Origin: Coriobacteriales bacterium
GTDB taxonomy: Bacteria > Actinomycetota > Coriobacteriia > Coriobacteriales > Atopobiaceae
DNA length: 45,280 bases
Assembly (NCBI GenBank): GCA_029101205.1
Contig: JAQXQO010000134.1
Coordinates: 1-45,280 of the forward strand
Direction: 5' to 3'
Position numbers and translations under genes: made by a program. The notes under the pieces are model-generated. The model was given only the letters and a program-made list of their open reading frames with translations. It was not told the origin of the DNA and did no database searches. Shown piece after piece: positions 44,092 through 45,280 of the stretch (the stretch's first letter is position 1; each line of letters starts with the position of its first letter).

Positions 44092-45280
44092 GACTCCAGG
44101 AAGCCGCCCGACTGGCGCTTCCATAGGCCCGCATACTCGCCCCCGGCGGCCACCAGCTGCGCGTGGGTGCCGTCCTCCACAATCCTTCCCTGCGAGAGGA
44201 CCACGATGCGGTCCAGGGACGCAACGGTGGACAGGCGGTGGGCCACCACGATGGAGGTCCTTCCGCGCATGAGGTTCTCGAGGGCGCCCTGCACCAGGGC
44301 CTCGGACTCGGAGTCCAGGGCGCTCGTGGCCTCGTCCAGCACCAGGATGGGCGCGTCGGCCAGGATGGCGCGGGCTATGGCTATGCGCTGGCGCTGGCCT
44401 CCCGACAGCTTTACGCCCCTCTCGCCCACCATGGTGTCAAAGCCGTCGGGCAGGCGCTCGATGAAGTCGAGGGCGTTGGCCTCAGCCGCCGCGGCACGAA
44501 TCTGCTCCACGGTGGCGTCGGGCCGCCCGTAGGCTATGTTCTCGCGCACGCTGCGATGGAACAGCAACGCCTCCTGGGGCACGTAGGCCACCTGGCGCCT
44601 GAGACTCTGCTGCGTGCACTTGCTGACGTCCTGGCCGTCCACCAGCACGCGGCCACCCTGGACGTCGTCCAGCCTCAGCAGCAGCTTCGTCAGTGTGGTC
44701 TTTCCCGAGCCCGACCTGCCCACCAGGCCCACGCGCTGCCCGGCAGGGATGTGCAGGCTCAAATCGCGGAACACGCGCTGGGTGGCGGGGGCGTCCGGGT
44801 AGCGGAAGTCCAGGTGCTCGAAGTCGATGCGGCCCTGGGTCACCACTAGCGGCTTCGCGTCGGGGGCGTCCTCCACTAGCGTGGGCTCGTCCAGCACGCG
44901 CGTCATCTCGGCCGCGTCACCGAAGGCACGGTTGATCCTCTGCATCATGGAGTTGAAGTAGTTCAGGCGCATCGTCAGGTTGTACGTGTAGCTGAACATC
45001 ATGACCAGCGTGCCTGCGCTAATGCCGAACCAGGCGTTGCCACCCACCACGAATATGGCAACCACGAACATCATCAGCGTGATGATGCCCGAGGTGGTGA
45101 AACCGCGGCGCATGGTGGCGCGCATGTTCTGGTTCTCCGCGTCCATGGCCTCGCGGTCGGCCTGCGTGAACAGGCCGCGCTCGTAGTCCTCACGCCCGTA
45201 GGTCTTTACCGCCAGGATGTTCGTGACCGCGTCGGACAGCACGCCCGACAGCTTGTTCTGCGCCGACGACGCCTGTGACG
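44085..45280 (-). CDS. ABC exporter, fused permease/ATPase, N-terminus cut by window edge
   Basis: LVGRSGSGKTTLTKLLLRLDDVQGG, KLSGGQRQRIAIARAILADAPILVLDEATSALDSESEALV. Confidence 0.93.
   Translation of the reverse strand, partial: SQASSAQNKLSGVLSDAVTNILAVKTYGREDYERGLFTQADREAMDAENQNMRATMRRGFTTSGIITLMMFVVAIFVVGGNAWFGISAGTLVMMFSYTYNLTMRLNYFNSMMQRINRAFGDAAEMTRVLDEPTLVEDAPDAKPLVVTQGRIDFEHLDFRYPDAPATQRVFRDLSLHIPAGQRVGLVGRSGSGKTTLTKLLLRLDDVQGGRVLVDGQDVSKCTQQSLRRQVAYVPQEALLFHRSVRENIAYGRPDATVEQIRAAAAEANALDFIERLPDGFDTMVGERGVKLSGGQRQRIAIARAILADAPILVLDEATSALDSESEALVQGALENLMRGRTSIVVAHRLSTVASLDRIVVLSQGRIVEDGTHAQLVAAGGEYAGLWKRQSGGFLESD

Noticed and set aside
1-45280. CRISPR arrays, tRNA/rRNA genes, complete transposons or prophage
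   Set aside because: No regular repeat-spacer arrays, tRNA/rRNA signatures, transposase or phage structural genes recognised by eye

Overview
This 45.3-kb high-GC window looks like a Gram-positive chromosome. Coriobacteriia-like is my inference from gene content and has not been tested. Main contents, left to right: (1) a type II fatty-acid synthesis operon on the minus strand (fabT-like MarR, fabH, acpP, fabK, fabD, fabG, fabF, accB, fabZ, accC partial); (2) a zinc-ribbon membrane protein, a KsgA/Erm-like methyltransferase, an Imm5-like protein, an M48 protease and an L,D-transpeptidase, with three similar small transcription units between them; (3) a LysR/EamA divergent pair; (4) a solenoid/VWA/MoxR operon next to a GIY-YIG protein and an NTF2-like/LytTR regulator; (5) a lipase-like hydrolase with glpK, an orphan response regulator, YdcF, and MarR with Pth2; (6) a MarR-type protein with a long RGG/RDDRGG tail; (7) asrABC sulfite reductase next to a FecCD-type ABC importer and a CbiK-like chelatase; (8) a phosphopantetheinyl transferase and a HAD phosphatase; (9) an AT-rich two-gene island bounded by a 47-bp direct repeat of the HAD gene 3' end; (10) a partial ABC exporter. 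The strongest candidate for something undescribed is a three-copy family of about 280-440 nt minus-strand elements (7704-8140, 9270-9620, 13858-14157). They share an upstream motif, a GGAGGCG-NTG-CC-N-[GA]TG start-like block, two internal blocks and a GGGCGGG...CCCGCCC terminator. All alignments were done by eye; no searches were run.
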